Assembly: GCA_021399435.1 (NCBI GenBank) | Contig: JAJTUP010000147.1 | Coordinates: 22,468-86,467, forward strand | Direction: 5' to 3' | DNA: 64,000 nucleotides | From: Diaporthe sp. PMI_573 | Taxonomy: Eukaryota; Ascomycota; Sordariomycetes; Diaporthales; Diaporthaceae | Shown: positions 12,192-23,450 of the stretch, one piece after another | Numbering within the stretch: position 1 is the stretch's first letter | How the letters are laid out: every line of letters starts with the position of its first letter | Position numbers and translations under genes: made by a program | The notes under the pieces: model-generated | What the model saw: the letters and a program-made list of their open reading frames with translations, nothing else | Databases searched by the model: none | Told to the model about the DNA's origin: nothing

Positions 12192-13938
12192 ATGTACTCT
12201 CGCGGATATATCCTCACTATGGGCCTCCTCCAGGCTCTGCCCTTCTCCCACGCCATACCGGCACCTCAGTGAGTCTTTTCCCGCAGATGATACTTGCTTC
12301 AAGCAATACTGCCTTCCCATACCTCCTACTAATTCACTATTCCAGAATGGGTGACTATGGTGAGAACTCGGGCTCAGTTGGTGGTGTCGACCCACCCATT
12401 CCCACCGTCACAGCTCCTTCCGGCTCCCTGTACGGCGACGAGAGCCTCCTCGGCGGCAATGCCCCCCTCCCGGATGTTGGATCCGAGTCAGCCGTCGTTG
12501 AGAACCCGGAGTATGTGCCCGGCCAGTCCGCAGACAAGAAGCTGGGACTGTACCTCGACTTCAACTCCGTCGATGCGCCCCAGCCCGAGAGGGGAGGGTT
12601 TGGCGCCACCGACCCCGGCCCGCGTACCTACTACTACGAGAAGATCAACCCCGATCTCTACGCCGCCCCGGGCACCGACACTGGCGATGTCCCCAACGCT
12701 ATGTGGCCTCTGGGTCTGTCCCACAACCGCGCCGGCTCCGAGCCCGGTGCCGGCTGGGCTCGCCAGCAGAATCAGGACGTCCTGCCTGCTGCCACCGCCA
12801 TGGCCGGCGTGGACATGAGACTCGGACCTAATGCTTATCGTGAGCTTCACTGGCACACGGCCAACGAGTGGTCGCTGATGCTGAAGGGCTGTGTCCGTGT
12901 TTCCACGGTCAACGAGGACGGCGCGACTGATGTCGACGACGTCTGTGCCGGTGATGTCTGGTTCTTCCCCTCGGGCGTTCCCCACAGCATCCAGGCCTTC
13001 GACGAGGGTTGCGAATTCCTGCTCGTCTTCGACGACGGTGCCTTCTCCGAGGATGAGACCTTCCTGCTCTCTGAGATGATGGCACGCACCCCTGTTAGCG
13101 TTCTCTCCAAGAACTTCAAGGCGGACCCCAGTGCTTTCAAGAACATCCCTCAGGATGAGCTTTACGTGAGTTATCACCATTCTTTCAAATTACTCATTTT
13201 AAAACCAATCGCTAATACCCAAACCAGATCTTCAACGGCACGCCTCAGCCCAAGGAAATTGACGACACCCAGAACCTGACCTCATCCGCCGGCTCGCTCG
13301 ACGGTACCGTCAACTCCTACACCTACCACTGGTCCGAGCAGAAGCCATACGAGACTCCCGGCGGCTCCGTCAAGATCCTCGACCCGACCACCTTCCCCAT
13401 CGCCTCCAACTTCGCCGCCGCCCTCGTGGTCGTGCAGCCGGGCGCCATGCGCGAGATCCACTGGCACACCACCTCGCCCGAGTGGAACTACTTCCTGCAG
13501 GGCTCCGCGCGCATCACTGTCTTCAAGGCTCCCGAGGCGGCCCGCACCTTCGACTTCACGGCCGGCGGCGTCGGATACATCCCCCAGGCTGCCAGCCACT
13601 ACGTCGAGAACACCGGCACCGAGGACGTCATCTTCCTCGAGGTCCTGCAGGCCCCCAAGTTCTCCGACGTCAGCGCCGCGCAGTGGCTCGCCCTCACCCC
13701 CAAGCAGGTCGTCGAGGACCACCTTGATGTTCCTGAGGGCTGGTGGGAGAACCTCCCCAAGGAGAAGGAGTACATCAAGCAGGGCCCTCTTAACATGACT
13801 GAGCTGGCTACTGCTTCCGCCGGCGATGCTGGTACCCCCGCTGCCACCCCCAGCGCCGCCTCGAGCGCCGCCCCCGCCCCGTCTGTTGCTGCGAGGGGTG
13901 TTGAGGAGAACAGGAGGGAGGTTACTTTCTTTGCTTAA
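12192..13938 (+). CDS. Secreted bicupin oxalate decarboxylase (OxdC family)
   Basis: Mn-dependent bicupin that splits oxalate to formate and CO2; some relatives are oxidases. Exons 12192-12268, 12346-13165 and 13228-13938 give 536 codons (535 residues). Residues 1-22 form a signal peptide (MYSRGYILTMGLLQALPFSHA). Cupin 1 shows metal ligands H194, H196 and E200 (HWHTANEW) with H239 later. Cupin 2 shows H377, H379 and E384 (HWHTTSPEW) with H423. So both metal sites are complete. The protein ends in an Ala/Pro/Ser-rich tail of about 40 residues. Oxalate breakdown would raise external pH and detoxify acid from competitors or substrates. The start lies just before the signal peptide; a longer upstream frame is not used because an intron separates it. 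Confidence 0.9.
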
Positions 13939-14139
13939 TTGTAATTGGAAAAGGACAATTGTTGGATAATTCGACTACCGAGGAGAATTCTTGTATATAC
14001 ATATTCAGAGTGGATCTAGTTGCGCCAGCGGGGGTGTTTTGCTTTGATCTTATGTTTCCATAGACGTGCGAACTGAAATTAAATGATTTACGATTTGTTC
14101 TGTTAAAAATCGATTTTGAGTCCAAATTGACTGTGAGAC

Positions 14140-15760
14140 TCATTGCCTTTCAAAATGCTCTTGACCACCACCCCTGCTCTCCTCTCGCCTCTCAAACCAA
14201 AGCCTGATCTCCCTCCCCTTCCACATCAATAATACAATAGGCACGAAGCCAAGCACACTGCCCCATATGACAAACAACAAGAACGCAAACTGATACCCGA
14301 TCCTCTGACAAAGCAGCACCACGTAAAACGCGTACGTCATACCAAACGTCTGCCTTAGGAAATTAAAGAACGTGGCAACGTCCCCACCTTGCTCGCGGTA
14401 GCAGTCAATGCTATAAGTATAGCACGTCGTCGCAATAGGCTGCAACGCAAACACGCTCAGCCCCATCCCGAAAAGCGGCACGAACCAGTGCGTCCGGTAC
14501 TCAATGGTAAAACCATAAATCAGCAGGCCCGCAGGCAACAAGATCGCCCCCGTCCAGATGGCCTGCAGCCGCGCCTCAGGCGCAGGGTTGACCCCGCCGA
14601 GGCGGCGCCGCGCTCTCTTCACGATGCCGTCGAGGATCACGCCCGCGACGCTCTCGCCCAGCACGCCGCCGACGGTGAGCGCGCCGCCGTACGCGAGGCC
14701 GATCTCGAGCGTGTCCCACCCGAAGCGCTCGCGGAAGATGGCTGCCACCGTGACGGCGGGCAGGATGCTGCCGAAGCCGTACTGTGCTGCGTAGTAGGCT
14801 GCTGGGAAGAGGACGGATGGGTACTGGGCCATGCGGAGGGCGGGCCAGATGAAGTCTCGTAGGCACAGCTTGAGGCCTGGGAAGGGCCCTGCGTAGGGTT
14901 TGAGGCGGGCGAGGTAGGCCTTGGAACCGAAGCGAGACGCCTCCCTCCCTGTCCTGTCTGTCGGGCCTGTGTGGCTCTGGTTGTCGGAATTACGCACGTA
15001 GAGCGTCTCGGGCAGTCCGACGAGGATAACAAGAAACATGACCCCGTCCATGATGGCCGTGAATTAGAAAATCCATCGCCACCCAAGAAACTGGCCCACG
15101 AGCCCACCCAAGATTGGGGCGATATGCGCACCCGTCGTCAGAATCACCGTGAAGAGCCCCATCGCCCGCCCTCTCTCGTGGAAAAAGAAGCAATCGACCA
15201 CCGTGCTCGGGCCCAGAGCCATCGCAGCCGGGAACAGACCATTCACGACACGGGCGCTGATGAGCTGGCCGTAGGTGCGCGCGTACGCGGATCCGAGGAT
15301 GGAGACGAATCCCAGCAGTATGGTGAAGAGGTAAACGGGTCTTCGACCGTAAACATTCGCCAAGGGTACCCATAAAAAGGGGCCGATGCCATTTAGGACA
15401 ATGACGACGGTAGTCTGGTACGAGGCTTCGACGATGGTGATGTCGAAGTCGCGGGCGAGCTGGCTGTAGGCTGGGTTGATGATAGCTGTGTTGATGGTGC
15501 CGAGGGCGGCCAGGAGGCAGACTTGTAGGAGGACTGTGACCTTCTGAGTGTCAACGAAAGGGCACATCGCTTGATACAAACATGCCGATACTCACTTTGA
15601 GTGATAGGGTCCAGTTCAGGGGGTCTTCGGGGTCATCAGAAGGACGAGGGAGGAATGTGTCCCGATCCTGATCGATGGCTTGATCACTCCTCTCGACATT
15701 CTCATTTCCTTTTAAATCCGGCTTCTCTTTCGCCACAGTCCCCGTCTGGAAGGATGCCAT
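14140..15760 (-). pseudogene. MFS transporter (drug:H+ antiporter-like) with one in-frame stop
   Basis: Twelve-helix major facilitator resembling fungal DHA1-type multidrug or small-molecule exporters. Exons 15760-15596 and 15543-14140 (52-bp intron, GTGAGT...CTCAG) give 523 codons. The N-terminus has the DDPEDPLNW motif before helix 1. The loop 2-3 motif NVYGRRPVY and the GRAMGLFTV segment in helix 4 are normal. A TAA codon (15064-15066) sits directly after GWRWIF and before FTAIMDGVMFLV, in a stretch where the frame continues uninterrupted for 307 more codons. No intron can remove it without losing a helix. Either the allele is dead, recently so because the rest is intact, or this is a sequence error. 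The first ATG in frame is 15760. Confidence 0.8.
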
Positions 15761-15766
15761 GGCCAC

Positions 15767-16317
15767 CTAACACTCAGGAGGAACTTCTGGGTACCTATTG
15801 ACTTCGCCGGACCCCAAGTTGGCTCGGTACGAGGGCCGAGAGACTACAGCTCAGAATTGAATCTGCGACCACCAACGAGTCAAAAGATGGAGCGGACAAT
15901 TTGGCGTCACTGTAGATGAATAAATAGACGCCGGAACTGTGGGCGGCGATGATCGGGACCAATAGACCCCGCATCGCGAGCCTGGTCTGATGACGACGAC
16001 TGTCGGGAATGCCATTTCCTAGATGGTGGAACAGCGGGTTAGTACATGAGGAGAATTCATACAATCCCCTTGTTAGCTCGTTATTTCTTAGTAGCATGCC
16101 CTGCTTCGCTTTCGTTTATAAGCCTACAACGGCGAAACACTTTCTATGGTACTCGCGCCAGCGTTATAATGCTAAGTCTCAAGCTTCTATAGGTAGATTT
16201 ACAAATTTATGCCACAAGTATACTGTTATCGGCAGTGTCTGATATCTAACACTGGCCTTTGAGCCTTTTTCATTGTGTGAAAGGACCACCTACAGCTCTG
16301 TAGGAGCGTAATACGGA
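15767..16317. other. Intergenic between the MFS and HET genes
   Basis: About 550 bp with no recognised coding or RNA gene. Its right edge (about 16275-16336, running into the HET stop codon) resembles a second place in the window at 30467-30536. Confidence 0.5.
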
Positions 16318-17694
16318 TTAAAAACCAAACCACTCGAGGTTCTGTGGCTGTACCACGATGCCCGATAATACCGTGCGATTTGGTACACTCCAAGGCTTGC
16401 CTTTTTTGTGAATCACTTCCATACACCTCACCCGCTTCAGGTCCAATAACGTCTTCCTGCTTAGGGAGGTTTCGTGCAACCAGATTCCCACGCGAACCTG
16501 TTCTCCCACTTCATTCCGATCCCAGCAGTTGAGGGTGTACTTGAAGTCATACCAGTCTCCAAACTGGTACACACAGGCCAAGATGCCGCAAGTCGCCGCT
16601 ACTAGAGTAAAGTATACCACACCAACCAAACAGCAGGCAGCATCATTAAGTTCATGCTGTGTCTTAAAGTATCCCCCCAGGCTAATCTGCAAACCCTGTT
16701 GTCGCATAGAGAACCCACCATTATGCCTGATGATATACCAGTGATATGGTCCGCCAGTTCCTGGACTGCTTTTTGGGCACTCAATGGTCATCTGACCACA
16801 GCCCTTGAACCATGCGGGTCGAGCCGCCAAAAGTCCCCATTCGCTCTCCCCCCATTCGTCACGGTGCTGTGCAGGAGTCCCAGAGAGTAGCTGTAAACCG
16901 GCGTCGGGTAGCGGCATCTTCCACGCAAACAGTGACTCGTCCCTCAGATGAGAGACCAGCTCTTTCTGCAGCCGCATGAACGCGCCCCAGCCTTCGCCGT
17001 AACGAGGGTCCATCGTGACGCCGAAGATACCAAGCATGCTGTACGCCATGTCCTCGTCGCGCTCCGTCTGGCGGCATGCGATCCAGCTAAATTTCGTGGC
17101 AACGCATGCAGTCCTGAAGTCGTCTGTCGTCTCGCCTTTAAGGTATTTGCATCGGATATTGGTGATACCCTCGATGAGTTCTGCGAACTCGGCTCTATCA
17201 CCAATATAGTCCCAGTTCTTGTCGAAAAACTCTAGGTGGCGTGGGGCGAGAAGCTCTTGCAGCGTCCAGCCACGGGAGAACCATACCGAGGGATGGCCTG
17301 TGTCGTTGGTGAAATCCTCCAGGCCGCCTCCCTTCCTGATGACGTCCGACAGGTAGGTAATGCACAACTTTGCATCGCGATACCACTGGAACATGGAGTT
17401 CAGCGACTCAGACAGCTCGGAAGTGCTCGATTTATCGATACAGCAAGTATCGATCCACATCCACCTGATCCCTTTAGCCCTGGCCGTTTGACATGCGCCG
17501 CGGATCTTCTCCTGTTGAGGTGATTTCAAATGTGTAGTTCCTGCTGCTCGGAGCGCGTCAATATGGTTCCCGAGCTGCACAACCGTGATTTCTGAGCCGA
17601 TCCATCGGTGCGAGAGGATTGCATAACCCTCTTGCTTAAATACGGATGGACTATTGGAGCCCAGCTCAAACGTTGTGGTGTCGAGAAGGCGCAT
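16318..17694 (-). CDS. HET-domain (heterokaryon incompatibility-type) protein
   Basis: Single-exon protein of 458 residues. HET domains act in fungal non-self recognition and trigger cell death; the fold is TIR-related. The three classic blocks are present: the ILSHRWIGSEIT start block (near residue 26), WMWIDTCCIDK (about residues 77-87) with following NSMFQWYRDAKLCITYL, and SRGWTLQELLAP (about 139-150). A small-family extension RDEDMAYSMLGIFGV follows the HET core and is typical of HET-E/HET-D-like proteins. No WD40 or NACHT domain follows. The C-terminal 200 residues are family-specific. The gene ends EWFGF. The partner or trigger cannot be told from the sequence. Confidence 0.9.
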   Translation of the reverse strand: MRLLDTTTFELGSNSPSVFKQEGYAILSHRWIGSEITVVQLGNHIDALRAAGTTHLKSPQQEKIRGACQTARAKGIRWMWIDTCCIDKSSTSELSESLNSMFQWYRDAKLCITYLSDVIRKGGGLEDFTNDTGHPSVWFSRGWTLQELLAPRHLEFFDKNWDYIGDRAEFAELIEGITNIRCKYLKGETTDDFRTACVATKFSWIACRQTERDEDMAYSMLGIFGVTMDPRYGEGWGAFMRLQKELVSHLRDESLFAWKMPLPDAGLQLLSGTPAQHRDEWGESEWGLLAARPAWFKGCGQMTIECPKSSPGTGGPYHWYIIRHNGGFSMRQQGLQISLGGYFKTQHELNDAACCLVGVVYFTLVAATCGILACVYQFGDWYDFKYTLNCWDRNEVGEQVRVGIWLHETSLSRKTLLDLKRVRCMEVIHKKGKPWSVPNRTVLSGIVVQPQNLEWFGF

Positions 17695-18540
17695 GTTTAG
17701 AAATGTGGTATACAGTGTAAGAGGCTGGCGGCTTTGAGGCTTCTGCCGACTTCAGGAGTCTGTCAATGAGGTCGAGCTTCTATTAATGGAATTTCTTGTG
17801 CTGGACTCCCAGCTTTCAATTCTACGTGAAACTAGTGGTTTGGAACTACTTTTTACACTTTGTTTTATACTTCGTGAGACATTGGAAGGGGTGACGACGA
17901 CAGGGCAGATTCCAGCCTCATCCGATCAATGTATGCGGGTGTCAAATCCGGATGTGGAACGGACGCCGGGCAAACCAAAATAACTCGTCCATCTCTGACA
18001 CGCCTGGAACATAACATAACGACTAGAATGCTGGTTTGAGAAATCAAGAATCCGGCGCTTGAGGCTGTATTGCGCAGGAGGCAGTGTCACGCAGACAAAC
18101 CAGGAGCGTGCCTGAGAGGTGTTTTTCAAGCGACCAAGAAATTGCAAGACTTATTAGACTGACAGACTTTGGCCAAGCGATGAGTGTAAAACCTCAAAAG
18201 ATCAGAAGGACTGAAAGGGGAGACCTGGAGAGTCCGAAACGTTGATCCGCCCCGTGCTGACCACCATGCTCACCGTGCCATGCCATGCGTGCCCCGCGTC
18301 CAAGATGATTATCACCTGCGCCAAGCCTGTCAGCCTGTCGGTAGTGGCCTATCCGTTGCAGGCTTTTCGCACCATTGGTAGCTGAGTACTTCCAGATTTG
18401 CTGATCTCCCCGGGCGATGTCACACATGCGTGGACACATGAGAGGACATAATGTGGATAGATATCCTTTTACTTCAATCCGTCTCGCATTTCTCAACCTC
18501 TGAAAGTTTCACTACTTCCTTCCGAAACAAAAGCTGAATC
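17695..18540. other. Divergent intergenic region between the HET and BBE oxidase genes
   Basis: About 850 bp with two divergent promoters expected. No further gene is recognised. Confidence 0.5.
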
Positions 18541-20409
18541 ATGGCAGGCGAATTCCTTAAAACGTCTTGTTCCCAGGCCGACTGCCTGGCAGAGGCTGGG
18601 ATTGCCAACCGCGTATTTCTGCCAGGAGACATCGACTACACCTCGAGGAATGAATCGTACTGGAGCCAGGACCAAAAGTTGCAACCAGCTTGTATTGTCA
18701 CGCCTCGCTCGGCCGAAGAAGTCTCGAAAGCGGTCTTAGCCCTCAAAAGTGGAGGTCATCATTTTGCCAGTAAGCAAGCAATTCACTTTGCAGCTGAATG
18801 ACTTCAGGAATCTTGAGACAAATCATGCTACGGCCTTCAATGCCAGGATTCAAGTGATTACCGGCGAGCGCATCTGAAAACGTAACAGAGCACTCGCAGT
18901 TGCGACCATACCTTGTAACGTCAAGCATTGCTGACTGCTGTAGTCCGGAGTGGCGGCCACGCCAACTTTGGTAACAACATTGACCAAGGTGTCACGGTGA
19001 GTGAGATCTAATCAGTTGCGACGCAAAAATATAAAGAAAAGAGAAAATGGCTTGGGCTTAGTTTTTATCAAACCAGATCGACTTGGGCTTGATGACAGAT
19101 CTCACCGTTGATACCGACTCGGACACTGTCCGCTTCGGGCCTGGTGGTCGTTGGGCCGACGTTTATGCTGCTCTTGCTCCATATGATCGGGTTGTCGCTG
19201 GCGGTCGCGAGGGCCAGGTCGGCGTGGCCGGTCTGATTCTGGGTGGCGGAAAGTCATTCCTCACGCCGCGAAGGGGCTTCGCCTGCGACAATGTTCTAGA
19301 ATTTGAAGTTGTGCTCGCAGACGGCCGAATTGTGAAAGCCAACAAGAATGAGCATGCGGATCTGTTCCGAGCGCTCAAAGGTGGTGGCGCCAATAATTTT
19401 GGCGTCGTGACGGGCTTCAAGATGGCCATGGTCGAAAGCAAAAGGATCTGGGGTGGGATAACCATCTACTCTAAGGATCATCTTTCGACGGCAATCGAAG
19501 CAACACACGATTTCACAGCGAACGCCGCTACGCACCCTGACGAGAACCTGGTCGTGCTCATCTCACACAACCCGAGTTTCGAAGAGACGGTCATCTGCAC
19601 GCTTTGTTAGTAATATTCCTTGGATATGAGGTCAATCCTTACCTGTGGCCAGTGTCGACGTCGGGATTTCCTGAAGGACGAAAAATTGCTAACAAACTGC
19701 ACCACTCGCTCCAGATGCGAGCATGACCGGCACCGAGAAAGCCCCGGCCTACAACAAGTGGTTAGCCATACCTGAGATCACCAACAACGCCAAAGTCACG
19801 ACAGCAGCAGAGATGATCGCAGCGAACAACACACCGGCAAACTACCAGTAAAAGCCTTGTCCCACTTGTATCCTATTTAAGCTGTATATTCCATTGTTCT
19901 AACATCTACATAGCACCATTTGGTTCACCCTTGCATTCAAAAACGAAATTCGCATCATGACCAAAGCCTGTGAGGTTCATGACACATTCGTGGAAGAACT
20001 GAAGACCATCGTTCCAGATCGCAACATGCTATCCCAATGCATCTTCCAGCCCCTTCCCAAGCTCTACGCCGAGAAGTCCGCGGAGGCGGGGGGCAACGTC
20101 CTCGGGTTGGAGAGGCAGAAAGACGACGGCGTGCTGCTGCTGTTCTTGGTTGAGGTCCCGACAGCGGCCCAACGAGCCGCGGCTTATCCCAAGGCCAAGG
20201 CTGTGATCGACGAGGTGCAGGCATTCGCATCCACCATTGGCGGTGCCCAGGACTGGCTGTATATGAATTATGCGGACCCCGATCAGGATGTTTTCGGTAG
20301 CTATGGGGCCGAGAACGTGAATTTCCTGAAGAAGGTGGCGGCTAAATATGACCCTGAGGAGATATTTCAGAAGTTGTGCCCTGGAGGCTTCAAGCTTTCG
20401 AGGGTTTGA
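18541..20409 (+). CDS. FAD-linked oxidoreductase, berberine-bridge-enzyme (BBE) type
   Basis: Five deduced exons (18541-18769, 18944-18996, 19077-19605, 19715-19847, 19914-20409) give 480 codons, 479 residues, with all phases matching. Splicing creates FAIRSGGHANFGNN, the FAD-binding histidine motif. Then come GGREGQVGVAGLILGGGKS and RRGFACDNVLEFEVV (the flavin pocket) and GGGANNFGVVTGF. The C-terminal BBE segment is NYADPDQDVFGSYG...FLKKVAAKYDPEEIF. No signal peptide is evident, so the enzyme is probably intracellular, unlike many secreted BBE oxidases. Such enzymes oxidise sugars, alcohols or secondary-metabolite intermediates using O2. Intron 1 is long for this window (174 bp). The neighbouring genes do not define a pathway. 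Confidence 0.87.
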
Positions 20410-20998
20410 AAGGTACCAATAACGCTCGTTTATGAGGTCATGGAGTGGCTTTCTGAGAAGAGAGGAAATGAATCATATCGAAAATTGAACACCAAAATCT
20501 TGCAGTTTATATTCTCCAGAAACTGGCGTGTCTCTAGATATCTTGAATCTGGCCACAAGCAACCTTCAATATCACACACTTGACCCGTATAGAACAACTT
20601 CCAACATATCTGGTATATCTAGGCGATTCTTGCCCCACATAATTTCTCTGTGTACAGTACGACACCTTAGGATGCAATTTACCGGGAAAGGTTGCGGACC
20701 GTGATTATGTTTTATGGAAGCGCGTTCGAGTGACCTCTCAAGGGGCGGATCGCCGGGCAAAATCGCGGACCGGCACCCGTGGACTGTAGATCACCCCGCA
20801 ACAACACCACGAAGATATTCAACGAGGCTCTTTGGTACTAAGTACGTAAATAAGTAATTGCCATTTCCATTATAAACGCCACCGTTTCGCCTGCTGGCGT
20901 GACCTTTGACTTTTCGCTCTGCGAATAACAGGTTCCCGCCTAGAACCCCATACAGAACTGCGACTAATCGCCACCGCACCGTAAAGCCCCTTGACAGA
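20410..20998. other. Intergenic upstream of the beta-helix enzyme
   Basis: 590 bp without a recognisable gene. The plus-strand frame of the next gene runs back to 20906 without an ATG. Confidence 0.45.
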
Positions 20999-22528
20999 AT
21001 GTACTCTACGACGTACCTACACAAATTGACATTCTGTCTTCTGCTCCTTTTGTTTGCAACAGTCTCTCAATCAAAAATGAATAATTCAAGCAGCATTCGG
21101 GTTCATACAGTCCCAGAGGGTGTCACGGCTAGCAAGGACTTCACCGTACAAGCTCGCCTAGGCGGGTCTGGTGCCTGGTCCCCTTTACCTGCGTATTCTG
21201 TAAATGGTGCTGAGCAGAATCTTAGCCGCAACGAATTCAACCTCCACAGCATCACTATCAGCTCTTTGGATTACGCTCAGGCCCCTTTGGAAGTGCGAGC
21301 CCAATATAACGCCGGGGAAGTTCATTCCGCCACGATCAGACCCCTCTCCTTGGGAATCAAGCCTTTTGTTGAGGGAAATGTCATCAGCTTCGCACTTGAT
21401 CGACACGTGGATCTAATGTTGGAAATCAACAATGACAAATGGCAAGCATTGCACCTGCTTACCAATGAGATCGACGAAAATGCCCCAACCAAAGATTCCG
21501 AGAGCGTTTGGTATTTTGGACCGGGCCTGAACAATGGCTCGGCCTACGCGAAAGTTGATGGGGGGAACCTAACGGTCCCATCTGACACAACTGTCTATCT
21601 CGACAGCGGGGCATTTCTTAACGCTAAAATATTCTTCAACAACGTATCAAACTCTGGTATTCGCGGCCATGGGTTTCTCTACAACTCGCCCAACGGCGGC
21701 GCCATCCTCATCGAACGGTCATCTAACATCTTTGTCGAAGGCGTCACCTCCTTGAACGCGAGCGGTTTCACCCTTACGACCGGCGAAGCAAAGAACGTCC
21801 ACATCAATCGCTACCGTTCCTTCACATCCGCCGGAAACGGCGACGGCCTCGATTTCTTCTGTTCCCAGGACATTCTTGCCGAGAACTGCTTCCTTCGTAA
21901 CTCAGACGATAACCTCGCCATCTACGGTCATCGCTGGGATTACTACGGGGAGACCAGGAACATCACGTTCAGAGACTCGGTAGTGTTGCCGGATATTGCG
22001 CACCCGATCAACATCGGAACCCACGGGAACCCAGAGAGCCCTGAGACTTTGAGTGGCATCCATATCAGTAACATCGACATCCTGGATCAAAACGAGGGTC
22101 AAATGTGGTATCAAGGCTGCATCTCAATTAATGCCGGCGACGCGAACCACGTGCAGGAGGTGTTAGTTGAGGACGTCCGTGTGGAGAAGATAACAAGAGG
22201 CCAGCTGGTAAATCTCCGCGTTATGCAGAACGGCAGGTGGACCACGGCACCGGGCAGCAGTATCCGCAACGTCACTTTTAGGAACTTGGAGCTGGATATG
22301 GAAAACTCCAAGGTTGTGAACCCGTCTCAAATTCTGGGTTATAACTCGACTAGGAACGTTCAGAACATCACCTTTGAGAATTTGAAGGTAGGTGGGGAGC
22401 TCGTTCACGAAGATATGGACAAACCACGGTGGTTCATGGTTTCAGACTACGTTCCCATGTTCGCGAACGAACATGCATTGAATGTTTCTTTCAAGCTGGC
22501 CGGGGCAATGAATACCACACGTAAATAG
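20999..22528 (+). CDS. Secreted right-handed beta-helix glycoside hydrolase, GH28/GH49-like
   Basis: Single exon, 509 residues. The start at 20999 opens a signal peptide (MYSTTYLHKLTFCLLLLLFATVSQS). Residues of about 30-170 look like an N-terminal beta-sandwich. From about 190 onward repeated short beta turns with N-x-x-F and G-x-G patterns suggest a parallel beta-helix. Acidic positions stand where GH28 has its catalytic set: NGDGLDFF, NSDDNLAIYG and GTHGNPESP, compared with the usual NTDG, DD and GHG. The GH28 RIK motif is not seen, so the substrate may be a polysaccharide other than polygalacturonan (GH49-type dextranase or isopullulanase relatives also match the layout). Many N-x-S/T sites fit secretion. 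Confidence 0.75.
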   Translation: MYSTTYLHKLTFCLLLLLFATVSQSKMNNSSSIRVHTVPEGVTASKDFTVQARLGGSGAWSPLPAYSVNGAEQNLSRNEFNLHSITISSLDYAQAPLEVRAQYNAGEVHSATIRPLSLGIKPFVEGNVISFALDRHVDLMLEINNDKWQALHLLTNEIDENAPTKDSESVWYFGPGLNNGSAYAKVDGGNLTVPSDTTVYLDSGAFLNAKIFFNNVSNSGIRGHGFLYNSPNGGAILIERSSNIFVEGVTSLNASGFTLTTGEAKNVHINRYRSFTSAGNGDGLDFFCSQDILAENCFLRNSDDNLAIYGHRWDYYGETRNITFRDSVVLPDIAHPINIGTHGNPESPETLSGIHISNIDILDQNEGQMWYQGCISINAGDANHVQEVLVEDVRVEKITRGQLVNLRVMQNGRWTTAPGSSIRNVTFRNLELDMENSKVVNPSQILGYNSTRNVQNITFENLKVGGELVHEDMDKPRWFMVSDYVPMFANEHALNVSFKLAGAMNTTRK

Positions 22529-23450
22529 ATAAAGATCCTGATCTTGTGCTGGCTATTTGGAAGGCCTGTCAAGTCAATACGGAGCCACTTCTCGGATAAG
22601 GAATTTCGAAAAGGGAGGTTATGCAAATGGCTAGCATGAAACATTGTCACACCACAGCCGAACAGACTTAGTATTGTGAATACTATGTACACGTCAATGT
22701 GAGGTTTCATTCAATGTAGGAATTGAAGCACAGCGAGCCGGATAATGAACATATTTTACGCATGGAGGCTGGTGCCGATTGCCGGTGACCAGCAAGCCCC
22801 CCCCCCCAACGTTTCACCTGTGATACAGCAGTCCTTAGTCATGCGCTCCTGGAAACCACTTCGTGGAAAAGAACACATTGTGACGTTTTCAAACAATCGA
22901 TTTTCTTTTGTGCGAGCTTGCCTGTCAGTACGGACGCCTACCCAGACAGACTTGCACAAAAAGACCAAGTGTCTGACCCCCAAATTTACTCTGACCTATC
23001 GGTCACACTAACCGATCATGAAGCACTCCTTAAAGAAAGGTAACATTGATGGTTCTACTTAAGATAGAAATTGAGAAGAATGAGAACAAGAAGTTTAGGT
23101 TAGGTGACATTAGAACTCGACTTCAAGCTAAGCGGGCGCCGGTACTCACTAATGTGGATAGTGTCCGAAAGTAAGACAAATTTGTGCAAAGACCAACTAA
23201 TGGAGAACATGAATTGCATGAAATGCTAAAGGCCATAAAGATGGCTCTTCGATGTAACAAGAAAGATTTCTTCTTCCAACTTGTCACCAATAGCCTGAAT
23301 GAAACCGACCTTCGCCCACATGCGCAAAAAAACGCACATCCAAGAGCACAAACCCTGTGCCACCGAATACAGTTCCCCCAACTCCTCTGGCCATTTCACA
23401 TCTCCAGGCCACATTCATAGGACATACCTCTGGCACCAGAAATCTACTCA
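22529..23450. other. Intergenic with a C11 tract
   Basis: 920 bp between the beta-helix enzyme and the DUF7587-like gene. It holds an eleven-base C run at 22797-22807. No gene is recognised. Confidence 0.45.

Noticed and set aside
12001..12354. Plus-strand frame over the oxalate decarboxylase leader and intron
   Set aside because: It runs through untranslated leader and intron; the signal peptide in another frame decides the true start at 12192.
14389..14862. 157-codon plus-strand frame antisense to the MFS gene
   Set aside because: Mirror frame of the transporter, rich in Arg/Asp/Ala/His, with no family resemblance.
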